This document shows positions 1 through 10,114 of a DNA stretch of 64,000 bases, piece by piece; position 1 is the first letter of the stretch; every line of letters starts with the position of its first letter. Position numbers and translations under genes: made by a program. Below the pieces are notes generated by a model. It had not been told where the DNA came from. It worked only from the letters and a program-made list of their open reading frames with translations, and searched no databases. This stretch comes from Ceriagrion tenellum. Lineage: Eukaryota > Arthropoda > Insecta > Odonata > Coenagrionidae. Location of the stretch: contig OY720641.1 of assembly GCA_963169105.1 (NCBI GenBank), positions 4,975,258-5,039,257 on the forward strand, written 5' to 3'.

Positions 1-285
1 TTACAAGTGGATGGTTGGATTGAAAAGTTTCGATTATAAATGATCCATAAAAATGTCCGCTAAAATGGGAGATAAAGGTGATCCCATCGCAAGTCCAAAC
101 TTTTGTTGATATAAAACATTGGTAAAAAATAAAATAATTGTGGTTTAAACATAACTCCGTCAGCTTAATAATATCAAACTTAATATCCGCTGTGGTATTT
201 GTGTTATTCAATTACGTCTTCACAATGTCAAGTGCTTCAAGGGCAGGCACAGATGTAAAATAGTTTTTGACAAAGGAGACCGTTT
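1..285 (-). mobile_element. Penelope-like element reverse transcriptase fragment (broken)
   Basis: Read on the minus strand, this stretch encodes the RT core of a Penelope-like retroelement. Motifs in order are VKNYFTSVP (the F/L-Y-T-S-V-P block), IIKLTELCL, then FGLAMGSPLSPILADI, the GxxMGSPLSP block typical of Penelope RTs. The reading frame is broken by a TAA after the first ~22 codons and by a frameshift before FGLAMGSP, so it is a dead copy. It runs off the left edge of the window, so the rest of the RT and any GIY-YIG domain may lie outside. The motif match is strong; the subfamily is unknown. Confidence 0.85.
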
Positions 286-449
286 AACGTTGGGAGGTTG
301 ATGAGTGTTTGATAATTTTGTCCCTTTTCCAAACCACACCCTCCCAACTCCGGCTTCTCTCCCACCCCCTTCCCCTCCCCTCCCACCTCTTCGGAGTCAC
401 AGCTATGTAAACGTCTACTATTTAAGGCTCTTCAACAATGCTTCGAACT

Positions 450-492
450 ACCATGATAATGACACATGGTGTGTCGAAACGTGGGTCGGTTT
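450..492 (+). ncRNA. degenerate hammerhead-like motif of a Penelope-like end
   Basis: The segment reads TGATAAT, a 5-bp stem (GACAC/GTGTC), then GAAAC, a 4-nt loop and GTC. It is followed by an AATAAA-rich stretch, as in the other PLE ends of this window. The core TGATAA departs from the CTGANGA consensus, so catalysis is doubtful. The flanking ACC and GGT can pair as stem I. It lies on the strand opposite to the RT fragment at the left edge. Confidence 0.4.
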
Positions 493-699
493 AAATAAAT
501 CTTGTGTGGAAGTTACAATTGGTTTATTCTTTAACATGAAGGCCCACTAAGGATGCCTGGTTATGAACACAATCACGCTCACAAGCGCTGAAAATCACTC
601 ACTCACACAACCAAATGGGCCCAACTTCTGGGAGAAACTCACTCAAAAAGAGCCTAGCCATAAAAACAAACACAGGAACGAACGAGGGTGAGCGTTGGA

Positions 700-740
700 G
701 AGGAGTGTTTCGGCCACAAGGTTTCCCTCTTCAGGGAGCT
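700..740 (-). ncRNA. hammerhead-like core, minus strand
   Basis: On the minus strand CTGAAGA is followed by a short G/C stem and then CCGAAAC, the order expected for a hammerhead core at a PLE end. Stem I and stem III are not convincing. The surrounding 640-1110 region is purine/pyrimidine-skewed low-complexity sequence whose ORFs I do not consider real genes. Confidence 0.3.
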
Positions 741-1294
741 GAAGGGAGAGCACTCGCTACACGAGGTTGTAAGTGAATTAAGGGAGAGGACAATCTGGAA
801 TACGTAAATAGTAAATGGGCAAAAGGGGGAGGAGGAGGGGGAACCAATGAACAGAGAGCATAAATGCATTTGGTGAATAGCGGGAAAAGGAGGCGGAGGA
901 GGGGGGAGGGAAAGTGGGGTGAGTGAAAGGAAGTGACCGCTGAAGTAAGGGATGGGGGAGGAATAGTGAACAAGGGGTTGCGTGATTACCTTAAGCAAAG
1001 AGCACGGCGCAAACTCTTCGCCTCCCTGGAATCGAATCACCTTAAAGTCAGATTCACGCAAAATCACACCATGTATCTGTGAAAATAACCGCGACTCACG
1101 CGATATCATCGACCGCTTTCAATGTACCCTTTTGAAGCGGCTATAAACTCGGGTTGACATATTGGATTGAAATTATATGTGAGTCATTACTCAGTAACCC
1201 CGTCTATACACGGGGATATGCATTAGGGACTGATTGCCAAATCAATCGCGTAACTTATTGGACATAAACTAGTTATCAAACTAAATTTAATTCA

Positions 1295-1433
1295 GTAACT
1301 TAAATAAAACTTTGTATACTCCACTATAGGTTTACTAGCACGACTTCGTGTCATCTTCAGGTCACCTGAAGTGTCGAAACCCGGGTCGTGTTATTGAACC
1401 TATAGCGGAGTATACAAAGTTTTATTTGAGTTA
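1295..1433. repeat. 139-bp palindrome made of two inverted Penelope-like ends
   Basis: Two ~68-70 bp arms (1295-1362 and 1364-1433) are inverted copies with about 85% identity around a central CTTCAGGTCACCTGAAG. Each arm carries an AATAAAACTTTGTATACTCC segment at its outer end. The inner part matches the CTGAAG...GAAAC hammerhead-like signature seen at other PLE ends here. PLE copies are known to carry partial and inverted terminal repeats; assigning this palindrome to PLE is my inference from the shared signature. Confidence 0.6.
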
Positions 1434-1671
1434 CTATGAATTACTTCCACAAAGTCAAGCCTGGAACTATTTCCTTTGTAAATTTTATTTCTTATCTTTT
1501 AAAATTATTCTCTTATCTTCATTTGTATCGAAGTGATACAGTTACATATGGGTATATTGATAATCGCTTCTCTCTCATGCAGGTAGCTTTGTCTTTAACA
1601 GAAAAAGGCAACTAACTTCATTGATCTAGGTTTAGGTATTTCTTCTATATAGCTCATGAAAGTTATTTCGT

Positions 1672-1975
1672 GGGGGGATCGGGTTGGTGTGGTGGTGGCT
1701 GGAGTACTCGCCTACCACACGGGCGGCCAGGGTTCAAATCCCTGCAGAGGCGGATGTTTTTCAGAGGGAACCCTATCCCTGCTTGAGTGTCTTGTGGAGG
1801 GCACTTCAAGTGGAGTACTCCGTCTGTCGGATGAGACGTTAAACAGTGGTCCCCTTGGCGCCTTTCGTTAAGCGCAGGCTAATGCCGACGCCGGGTTTCT
1901 ATCCACCCTTCCTCCCTTACCTATCCCCTATGGCACAAATGACCTTAGCCGTCGGACGTCTCCCCAAATGAATCA
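1672..1975 (+). mobile_element. tRNA-derived SINE, copy 1
   Basis: The head carries polymerase III promoter boxes: an A-box-like TGGTGTGGTGGTGGCTGG and a B-box GGTTCAAATCC. A ~240-bp body follows (GTACTCCGTCTGTCGGATGA, CCGACGCCGGGTTT, CTATCCCCTATGGC) that recurs nearly unchanged at 8873-9185, and its 3' part recurs at 26090-26170. I see no clear target-site duplication for this copy. Confidence 0.8.
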
Positions 1976-1989
1976 GGTCCGTCAGTGAA

Positions 1990-2250
1990 TGTAGGTTTTG
2001 TTGAATGTCGGAGAATCTCCTCCTGCTTTTCTACACTTTCAGGGGCATATTGCCCTCTAGTATATCCTCTTTCCCCTCTGCATACGATCTATCCTTCTTC
2101 ATCCTATCCATGAAACCTATTCTCTTTCTTCTTCTTCCACACTTGCCCCACATCCTTCCCTCTGTCACATTCTTGAGCAACCCCTCGCCCCTTATTAAAT
2201 CCTCCAGCCACCTACTCTGCCTGTCCCGGATTTCACTCACTATAAACGAA
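1990..2250 (-). mobile_element. 3' end of an APE-type non-LTR retrotransposon
   Basis: The minus strand encodes the C-terminal tail SEIRDRQSRWLEDLIRG then GLLKNVTEGR and a basic GRRRKR run, followed by a 3' UTR with the GGAGATTCTCCGACATTC signature. The same tail occurs at 3437-3965, 49640-50050 and 53285-53670. It directly abuts the SINE at its 3' side. It is severely 5' truncated. Confidence 0.75.
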
Positions 2251-3436
2251 ATAATGGGCTAATTGCATATTACTAAAATGGCTGTTAGCTAATATCAAGG
2301 TATGGCGTCCAGTCAATGTTTCGGAAATACTTAAAAAAATAATTGTAGCCTGAATTCTGGAATTCAACTAAAATACACAGATTATCAAACTATTTATTAT
2401 TTCAGTCAAATAAAAACAAAATTGTTAAATGCAATTGTCGTATAGTGTCTACTAATGCTTCTCAGGTTGGCTCCACCTTATGAAAGTATACGCTCAAATC
2501 AAACGTGGTCGTAGAATTAATTTCGACGAACAAAATATTTAAAACGTGTGCTCAAAAATCCCTGATTTCTGCTCCAGTCGCACTAACCAACAAATTTCCC
2601 ATCTACACCTATCCAATTATGACAAGAGGAAAAGTTTTTCCTTTTCTTTTCGCTAAAAAAATTTTACTCAGATATTTTGATACCCAAACGTTCTTTGCCA
2701 ACTACATTTGACACCTGCTTTTTATCCTACAGTTATCATGTCATTTCATACCACTCATCTCTAATTTTGTAGTCCAAATTTCAGAACCAAGCGGTACGGT
2801 CGACGAATCCCTGGTTAATTTCACCACGGGATCCCTCATTAATTTTCTAATTACGCCCTCTGGGCAGAGCATCCGAGTTTAATTAAACTAAATCACTCCC
2901 CTAATAGACGGATGCCATCTAAAATCGCTTTATTTTATCAATAAATGATTTCAATGATGCTCTCTCTCTCATTTTCCGGTACCTTTGATTCCTGAATCAT
3001 TAATTACATTCATCAAAAGCCAATTGAACTTCAAACTTTGAATAGAATGCTTTGCGATGGTTCTCGATTAAAATTAATTTTATTTGCGGATTGGATTCGG
3101 CGTTGCCGTCATTCTCAATTGAAGATGACGGTTGAACGAGGACGTAATGAATTGTCAACGAATGCTTTGGGCAAACTGGTGGAAAAATGAGGCATTTTAT
3201 TTCAGGACATAGTGGATGCTATGTCCTGAAATCTGACCGCTAGTTCTTTTTCTAGAAATATTAATTTGGGGAATGCATCTATATTTATTTGAATCCTTGA
3301 CAAAGCGTTTTTTAATGACTTCAGGTAGTACGCTAGAAGAAATTGGGCATAGTAGCAAAGATGGCTCAGTCATCCTGTCTATACACGGGGATAGGCATTT
3401 GAGACTGATTGAATAGCGCTAGCCAATAATAAGAGA
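2251..3436. other. unassigned AT-rich interval with one perfect hairpin
   Basis: I recognise no gene here. It contains a perfect 14-bp-arm hairpin (3199-3232). At 3377-3413 there is a ~37-bp near-copy of 1199-1240, sharing GTCTATACACGGGGATA and GACTGATTG. Confidence 0.5.
3199..3232. repeat. perfect hairpin, 14-bp arms, 6-nt loop
   Basis: The arms are ATTTCAGGACATAG and its exact reverse complement, separated by TGGATG. No poly-T follows and no gene is adjacent, so a transcription-terminator reading has no support. It may be a relic of a small foldback element. Confidence 0.7.
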
Positions 3437-3965
3437 ATAGTGCAAGGCGTTTAGTAAAGAAGGGAGTTGATGACGGGGATATTGGGTAAGGGTGTGAAGA
3501 AGAGGCTGGTGAAGTGCTTGATATGGAGGGTAGCGTTGTATGGGGCAGAAACGTGGACCCCTAGAAAGGAGGACGAGAATAGGCTTCAGGCATTTGAGAT
3601 GAGGGTGTGGAGAAGGATGGAGAAAGTGATGTGGACGGGGAGGAAGACTAACGAGGAAGTGCTTGAGATGGTGGGCGAGGAAAGGAAACTTCTGAATGAA
3701 ATTCCAGATCGGCAGAGAAGGTGGCTGGAGGATGTAATAAAGGGGCGATGGATAGCTCTAGAATTTGATTTGAGGAAGAAAGAGATACGGTTTCATGGAC
3801 AAGATGAGGACGGGTAGATATGTAGGTAGTAGACGGTATGCTGAGGCGAAAAAAGATACGCTAGAGGTAAATAGGCTCCTGAAAGTGTAGATAACTGGGA
3901 GGTGATTCTCTGAGATTCAAAAATTCCTACCAATACCGGTAGAATACATATTTAAAAAGTTGCGA
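3437..3965 (+). mobile_element. non-LTR retrotransposon C-terminal fragment and 3' UTR
   Basis: The frame encodes KRLVKCLIWRVALYGAETW, then FEMRVWRRMEKVMW and TNEEVLEMVGEER. This is the post-RT C-terminal region common in arthropod endonuclease/reverse-transcriptase elements. The ORF ends at 3817 after divergence, and the family's 3' UTR (GATTCTCTGAG..., CCGGTAGAAT) follows. There is no RT catalytic core, so it is 5' truncated. It belongs to the same family as the copies at 1990, 49640 and 53285. Confidence 0.85.
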
Positions 3966-4244
3966 AAAGGGTGTTGAATTGAGCTACCCCAACCAGTTAC
4001 AAATTTTTAACCAGATGACTAACTCTGATGTTCACTATATTACCATGGTATTTAAGATTTTTCTTTGCCCACTATGTAAATCATAATGAACTTAAATATC
4101 AGAAGCAAAAAATTCAGTCTAAATTATTAACTATAGATAAATTTATTAATATTTAGAAATTTATAAATTTTATTTTAAAGATTTAGAAATAGTAATTGAA
4201 AATAAATCCGGGATAATGTTTAAGGGACGCTAAACGTCATGGAC

Positions 4245-4480
4245 AAAGTTCTTTAAGCATACAGCATGAAAATAAGTAAGACGAAGACTAAAGTCCTAGC
4301 ATGTCTAATAGAGAAGCTGAATGCAGAAGTCACCCTGAGAGGAGAGAAATTAGAGCAATTGGATTCCTTCACCTATGTCGGAAGTCCAATCACGTGGAGC
4401 GGAAGAAGTACAAAGGACATCAAACGGAGAATAGCCCAAGCTATGAAGGCGCTCATGGGAAAAGGACAACTGCTGAATTT
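4245..4480 (+). mobile_element. non-LTR RT thumb-region fragment
   Basis: The translation contains MKISKTKTKVL, then GEKLEQLDSFTYVGSPIT and GRSTKDIKRRIAQA. This is the segment that normally follows the FADD box of APE-type non-LTR RTs. It lies downstream of a C-terminal fragment of similar type, so the two pieces are in the wrong order to be one intact element. No catalytic motif is present. Confidence 0.85.
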
Positions 4481-4796
4481 TTATCGACCAGTTATTACCA
4501 CTTTGGGAATTTTAATTGAAAGTCCCCTCAGAAAAACTGAGGATTTACACATTTACCTGGATTGTGAAAGAATACTTTCAAATCTACGTGAATGAACTTT
4601 TATATACTATTAAAATTTCTTTTGGTACTTTGTCGTCGTCTGTATGTCTGCCAGAAAGACTGCATCCATATATACCATTACGTCATGCTGGCGTTCAATA
4701 ATGATATTCCATTGACGTCCTTCGTCCTTCTCAGAAAATATAGGATGACGTACCATTACGTCTAAAGCACTCAAAATGTTAAAATATAACTCCCAA

Positions 4797-4857
4797 ACTC
4801 CCGAGTTATTAAAATACTTCTCAAGTTATTAAAATAGCTTCCAAGTTATTAGAATGA
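4797..4857. repeat. short degenerate tandem repeat (~20 bp unit, 3 copies)
   Basis: The motif CAAGTTATTAAAATA(C/G)CTTC is repeated about three times with substitutions. It has no coding content and no neighbouring gene. Confidence 0.6.
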
Positions 4858-4974
4858 AATTTCCAAAGCAAATGCTCAAAACTGAACTAAGGCTCTTCTA
4901 CATCATTCTCAACTCAACAAACGGCAAAATGAGAATTGCTAGGCTTGATGTGGTGGAAGGAAATCATCATAATA

Positions 4975-5018
4975 AATGAGAGTGAAGGCAATTTTCCACT
5001 TAAATAAATTTTTTATTC
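4975..5018. repeat. left arm of an inverted repeat flanking RTE copy A
   Basis: About 42 bp starting GAGAGTGAAGGCAATTTTCC is repeated in inverted orientation at 5630-5675. The right arm follows a hammerhead-like PLE end (5595-5625). The arrangement resembles the inverted PLE ends at 1295-1433, here separated by ~600 bp that contain an RTE tail. Confidence 0.6.
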
Positions 5019-5575
5019 ATACATACCAATCACGCCGTTCCCTTCCGGGGTAGGCACAGTCACAAAGTTTCACTCGTAAATACATATTTGTACACCTAAC
5101 TCTGCTTCAATAATTTCCTCCATACTGACCTATCCTTGCAAACCTCTTTTGCCTCATTTACCCCCATACACTGCTTCATTCTCGCCTTCCTGTTTTTATG
5201 GCTCCTAATATTCCTCCTAAGATTTTTCTCAACCACATTCAACCACAATTTACTCGGCCTACCTCTACCTCTCACACCATTCAATTTACTCTCATATATC
5301 TGTTTCGTTATTCGACTCTCATCCATTCTCTCAGCATGGCCAAACCAACGAAGCATACTCCTTTCATTTATGTCCATTACTGGAGCATCTAACCCACATT
5401 CATCTATAACCCACTCATTCCTGACTCTATCCATCCTATTTTTGCCGCAAACACTCCTCAGGTAACTCATACCCACGGCGTTTAGTCTACTCTTATGTCT
5501 ATCCTGACATACCCATGTTTCATTACCATACAACAAAGTGGGGAGAAGTACAATTTTGTACACGGCGAAGTTTTT
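5019..5575 (-). mobile_element. RTE-like retrotransposon 3' fragment, copy A
   Basis: A 155-codon minus-strand frame encodes VLLPTLLYGNETWVCQDR, LNAVGMSYLRSVCG, then RSMLRWFGHAERMDE and NGVRGRGRPSKLW. This is the C-terminal tail after the RT domain. A short 3' UTR (CCCCGGAAGGGAACGGCGTGAT on the coding strand) ends in short TATG-type repeats, as RTE-class elements often do. Close copies are at 52589-53195 and 58320-58871. It is 5' truncated with no RT core. Confidence 0.85.
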
Positions 5576-5594
5576 TATTATGATGATATTTTAG

Positions 5595-5680
5595 CTTGAT
5601 GATGATCTAGAAAATCGAAACCTAGGTCGAATGAAAAATTTATCTAAGTGAAAAATTGCCTTTACTCTCATTCTTTATCA
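5595..5680 (+). ncRNA. hammerhead-like Penelope end plus right inverted-repeat arm
   Basis: TTGATGAT is followed by a GAT...ATC stem, GAAAC, CTAG and GTC, matching the hammerhead-like signature of the other PLE ends. The first core base is T rather than C. The inverted repeat of 4975-5018 starts at about 5630. Confidence 0.4.
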
Positions 5681-6085
5681 ACAACTGACTGTCCTGAACT
5701 GATCTCTAGCCTCAGTTTTAAAATCTCGTCTAGACCCACTCGCACGCATTCTCTACTCCACCTGCCCATTCCCAGATTATCCTTAATCAAACGCCCCCTT
5801 CTGTTCTGCCTCTCCTCCTCCCTTATCAATTCTCTTCCAGACAACAACTTGACCCTTTTCCGCTTTCCTCTCACACGTTCACACGCCGCGCCCTTTCTCA
5901 CCCAACAGGCAATACCCAAGCACCCTTCTCCATGAGTCTTTTTTCTATTTCTCAATATTGTTATCGCTGTTATTTTTATCTGAATGTATCTGTCTTGCCT
6001 TTCGTGTGTTTTGTGCCGCTGAAAATTGGCATTTATGCTGTATGTGGGTTGTTTCTTAAATAAATAAATAAATAAAAAATGTGCC
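5681..6085 (+). other. unassigned sequence ending in (AAAT)n, possible retroelement 3' tail
   Basis: Long ORFs occur on both strands here, but neither resembles a known protein. The block ends in AATAAATAAATAAATAAA (about 6058-6078), which would suit a plus-strand retroelement 3' terminus. Beyond that I cannot identify it. Confidence 0.3.
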
Positions 6086-7268
6086 CTCAACGACTCACGA
6101 TTCGCGCTCCAAGCACCTTAACGTCATCAAATGTCAGATTGTAAACGTAGAGCTTTTCTCTAGCCGAGTTTCTGTTTGACGTTTCCTTTGGTTGGTGGAC
6201 TTTGTGAGACGTCGCGTAAGATGAAATGCGGTGTCGAACGCCGCAGTCTATTTAATTGTTGGGTTCGCTCCGATGGACTTACCTCACGATACCTGCTCGC
6301 TCTAGCGGCAGATCTCTTCTTGTTTTCCATTTCGTGCCTTGCGGAGATTCCTCAGTGTTACCCTCAGTCCCGTTTGGAATATCGGAACACGAGCCAATAT
6401 TAACGCGGGCTCCATGTGAACTCGAGACCTATGACGTCGTGGAGCGAATGTACAACGGCTCCCTCCCTTCGTTCCACCGTCGTTCCACCCAATCATATCG
6501 AACCCTTCTCCGCCAGATTGACTTCCACAGTATAGCTATCCTTGGCGTTCGATTTTGTTCGCAGATCAAAGGGTCTGGAGTGACAAATTGTGTATAAATC
6601 TGCGTGAAACTTAGCAGACATATTCTATGTAATCAATATTCTTTGATCAATAGATAAAAGTGAAAACAGTGCTCCACACCGATGTTTTTTAGTCAATTCA
6701 TTTCTATGTCAACACGTTACCCAATGACACGCGACATATATTTTGTAAACATTTTAGTGCAGATCTACTACTGATTTTCAACTAAACGTAAAATAATATA
6801 ATTCTTACTAAAATAATAACTGTTGCTAACAAATGTCAAGGTGTCTCCCCGAGTCATTGCTTGAAAAATAAAAACATACACTCATCTCAATAAAACTTAG
6901 TTTGAATTTCGAAAACTGCGTCGGATATTATAGTTAAATATAAACAGCAAAGTTTTCTCTGTCTGTCTGTCCGCAAATTCTATTCCCATTAGTAAATGCA
7001 CGTATTGAGTTCAGTTTATTCGCTTTCAGTCATCTTTTTTCCATAATTAAGTTAGGAATACTGGTCGTAAAAGACGGGGTGAATACCAAACGAAAGGGGA
7101 TTTAAATTTAATTCTTGCTCTTTCAAACAAATTTTGTTTCGTTTCGAACTCGTAAAATTTTGGAAAAAAAACTTCGTAAAATTACTTGAGATGACGCGGT
7201 TTTGGTGAACCGCTCCCTTGACAACCGGCGGTGTTGTTGAAAGCGTGTCTCATGTATTGGGGGAATAT
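6086..7268. other. unassigned interval
   Basis: Overlapping ORFs of 60-113 codons at 6176-6597 show no family motifs. The remainder is AT-rich with no splice-bounded coding block that I can defend. Confidence 0.4.
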
Positions 7269-7958
7269 CCCAGATAGCAAAGAAAGCCTTAATCAATCTT
7301 GATTTAAGCTTGACATTACAACTTCCAAACTTGAATGCAGCTTGACAATTCAAGCTATTAAGCTTCTATTAAGCTTGAGTTAAGCAAGCTAGTCTCCACT
7401 GGTCAAGCTTCCTACAACCTTAAAAGTGTCACTTGAATCAAGCTTGATTTTCCGGTATAATTTAAGCATAAGTTTCACCTTGAATAAGCTTGACTTTTCC
7501 CTCGCCAGCAAGTGTGAATCAAGCTGCTCAGATCCAATGCAAGAAATGACTAATTTCATATTCCTACAACTTGTGATCCACACAACTATTTTACCAAGGC
7601 TACATTCAGAAAATGAACAAAAGTAGATATGTGAAAAAAGATATCCAAATCTAATTGATTGAGGCAAATGGCATATCACTTCTCTTTCACAACTTAAAAA
7701 TACAAGTGTTTCAGGCATTTTAAAAAATTTCTCAATTTTAATGCGGTGTATGACTTCATTCGACATACGATGAACTATAGTTACACCTGTGAGCGCATCG
7801 AGGTGTCGGTAAGCTTGAAATTGGCTTGAATCAAGTGATCGGTTGGTAGCTTGGCTTGGCATGGACTGCTTAAGGCACGCGTGAATCAAGCTTGCGAAAA
7901 TCAAACTTGATGTGGCAGGGGCAAATCAAGCTTAGCGAAAGCTTACATGCTACCTGGG
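7269..7958. mobile_element. putative MITE with 11-bp TIRs and many AAGCTTGA motifs
   Basis: The element starts with CCCAGATAGCA and ends with TGCTACCTGGG, an 11-bp inverted terminal repeat with one mismatch. Both sub-terminal ~200 bp are crowded with AAGCTTGA/TCAAGCTT octamers in both orientations, while the centre is nearly free of them. No transposase is encoded; the 171-codon minus ORF through it has no recognisable domain. I cannot identify a certain target-site duplication, so the superfamily stays open. Confidence 0.55.
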
Positions 7959-8037
7959 ATCATTGCTTTGGGATATTAAGAAGCTTTTATCATAATGAAA
8001 GCATTTTTTACAATAACATGCTTCTTATTCAGAAACA

Positions 8038-8484
8038 TTCACCACGTTTAAGAATCGATCTCAGATCAATTGAACCGGATCTATTTGGTATGGTAAACGC
8101 AACCGGGTGGGATTGATCTGAACCAGCGGGTCTATGGCGCTCGTCGTTTTTCTTTTTGTTTGTCACTGGGAAGCAAAATATAATCGTCATTTTTCAAATC
8201 GTGTGTTATAACCAGTTGTAAAAAGGGTATAGTAATGACGAGTGAAGTGACGATGGTATCGTAGCTCATCGCAATCTACCTCAATTGGGCAATTTTGTTC
8301 ACTTGGAATGAGACTGAAAATTTCGAACTCTGCACTTGTTTACACAACTGATCAATCGGGCTTCAACTGATGGATTCACAACCGATATTTTCAGTCCGTG
8401 TTGTTAAAACAGGCTAACTGAGTCGGCCCGCTTTGAATTTTCAAGTCGGTCTGAGTTCAGATCGATCTGAGATCAATTGGTGAA
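8038..8484. mobile_element. putative second MITE with imperfect inverted ends
   Basis: The left end reads TTCACCA, then after an 8-bp gap AATCGATCTCAGATC. The right end in reverse complement reads TTCACCAATTGATCTCAGATC. Further in, GATCTGAACC and CAGCGGGTC have loose inverted counterparts. It is non-coding and only 79 bp from the preceding MITE. Confidence 0.4.
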
Positions 8485-8863
8485 CGTAATGATAGATTTT
8501 GGTTAGATGAAGGATTATAAACAAGAAATTACTAAAACACTAATTGGTTGTGGTATTTTGTAGGTTTTGAGTATATTATAAGGAATAGGAACGACTCAAA
8601 ATTATGCATAGTAGAGCTGAAACTATGAATGATCCACTTAACTTGATTATATGAAATCCATAACATAAGGTTTTCGACTTATGCGAAGGTCGTGGAAAAA
8701 ACGATTTATAGTAACCTAACTAAGAATTAGAATATAGTAATAGTGGTGTTTATTCGAGGGAACGTTATATTTTTCCTTATTGAAGCTTACTAATTGGACG
8801 CATTTTCAAACACGCTTTTAAAGGAATGATCGCTGTCTTCATTTCAATTGAATCGAAATTCCA
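8485..8863. other. unassigned AT-rich spacer
   Basis: I see no gene, RNA or obvious repeat between the second MITE and the SINE target site. Confidence 0.5.
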
Positions 8864-9194
8864 TCATGCTTGGGGGATCGGGTTGGTGTGGTGGCTAGAT
8901 TACTGGCAAACCATACCGATGGCCAGGGTTCAAATCCCTGCAGTGGAAGATGTTTTTCAGAGGAAATTCGATCCCTACTTGAGTGTCATGTGGAGGGCAC
9001 TTCAAGTACAGTACTCCGTCTGTCGGATGAGACGTTAAACCGTGGTCCCCTTGGCGCCTTTCGTTAAGAGCAGGCTAATGCCGACGCCGGGTTTCCATCC
9101 ACCCTTCCTTCCCTTCCTACCTATCCCCTACGGCGCAAATGACCTTTAGCCGTCGGTCGCCTCCCCAAATATCCAATCCAATCCGTCATGCTTG
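8864..9194 (+). mobile_element. tRNA-derived SINE, copy 2, with 9-bp target-site duplication
   Basis: The element (8873-9185) is bounded by TCATGCTTG at 8864-8872 and 9186-9194, a clean target-site duplication. It has an A-box (TGGTGTGGTGGCTAG) and a B-box (GGTTCAAATCC). The body is shared with copy 1, and the 3' end is ATCCAATCCAATCC. An intact duplication implies a fairly recent insertion. SINEs depend on a partner LINE; which one is not evident from the 3' tail. Confidence 0.85.
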
Positions 9195-10110
9195 ACGGGC
9201 GATATACCAGTTCTTGAAAAAATTGCTTTTATTCAGGGCGCAAATTGAAAATGTAACTTTAGGATCATTTCCATTACTGTCTGTATGGTAAAATGCGTAC
9301 ACAGACGTATTAAAGTAAGTGTGATCCAAGAATTTGTTTTCGACTTACAAGAAAAATTATAAAAATGCGCATTCAATGACCCACGATTACCTCTCCAGCC
9401 AGTTAAAGGGAGAAAGCAGACACAACCATGCGACACAACGAAGCGCGGGAATATTGAGAGCGTTAACTTTCGCAATCTGACATTTCAAATGGATCAGTTG
9501 AGAAGTTTCTTCTTAGGTTATCAGCCCTCAGGCTGGTTGGCCTTCGGTTACCGCTTTCATCCATTCATTCATTTACCTTTTCTGTCACTTAGTCGTTTCA
9601 TTTGAAGGCATATGATTTACATCCGACGTCTTCCATTACCTGTTTGATGTAAGTCGTTCTGGGTCGATCTCTACAATTTTTTGCGGAAATGTGACCCTCT
9701 ATTATCGTTAACTGAGCCAGTTTTCGTGCTGCTAGATGTGTCCAATCCACTCATCTCTCCTCCGTTTCAAGCTCTCCCAAAGTATAGCATGTTCATAAAT
9801 TACTGGAAGACTTCGTTGTTGGAGATTCTATCTGTCCGACAAATTTTCAGCATCTTTCAATAACACCCAAAACTCAAATGAGGCGCGTGGCTATGTTTTG
9901 GTGGGGGTTTCCGAAAAGTGAACATGTTGAAGGTGGCCTACCAACCAGGGGCAAGTTGATTTCGCCTGATTACATTGAGAATATGAATGGTAAGAACTTA
10001 TCAACGAATTGAAACAAGGAAGAAAAGGAAAAGGCGGCGACTAACGAGATACTAAAAGGTGCAGTTAGTCACAAATGAATGCAAGCTTTTTAATTTATTC
10101 TGTTTTAATG
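9195..10110. other. unassigned interval; possible retroelement 3' UTR trace
   Basis: At about 9510-9545 the minus strand reads AACCAGCCTGAGGGCTGAT then CCTAAGAAGAAA. I have seen similar text in arthropod retroelement 3' UTRs, but no coding tail is attached here. The rest is unrecognised. Confidence 0.25.
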
Positions 10111-10114
10111 CATT

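Noticed and set aside
654..1109. 151-codon minus-strand ORF with Pro/Ser runs
   Set aside because: It is produced by purine/pyrimidine-skewed low-complexity DNA. It has no domain and overlaps another equally long frame.
6176..6597. ORFs of 75-113 codons on both strands
   Set aside because: There is no recognisable domain, and several frames are open at once, as expected by chance in slightly GC-richer DNA.
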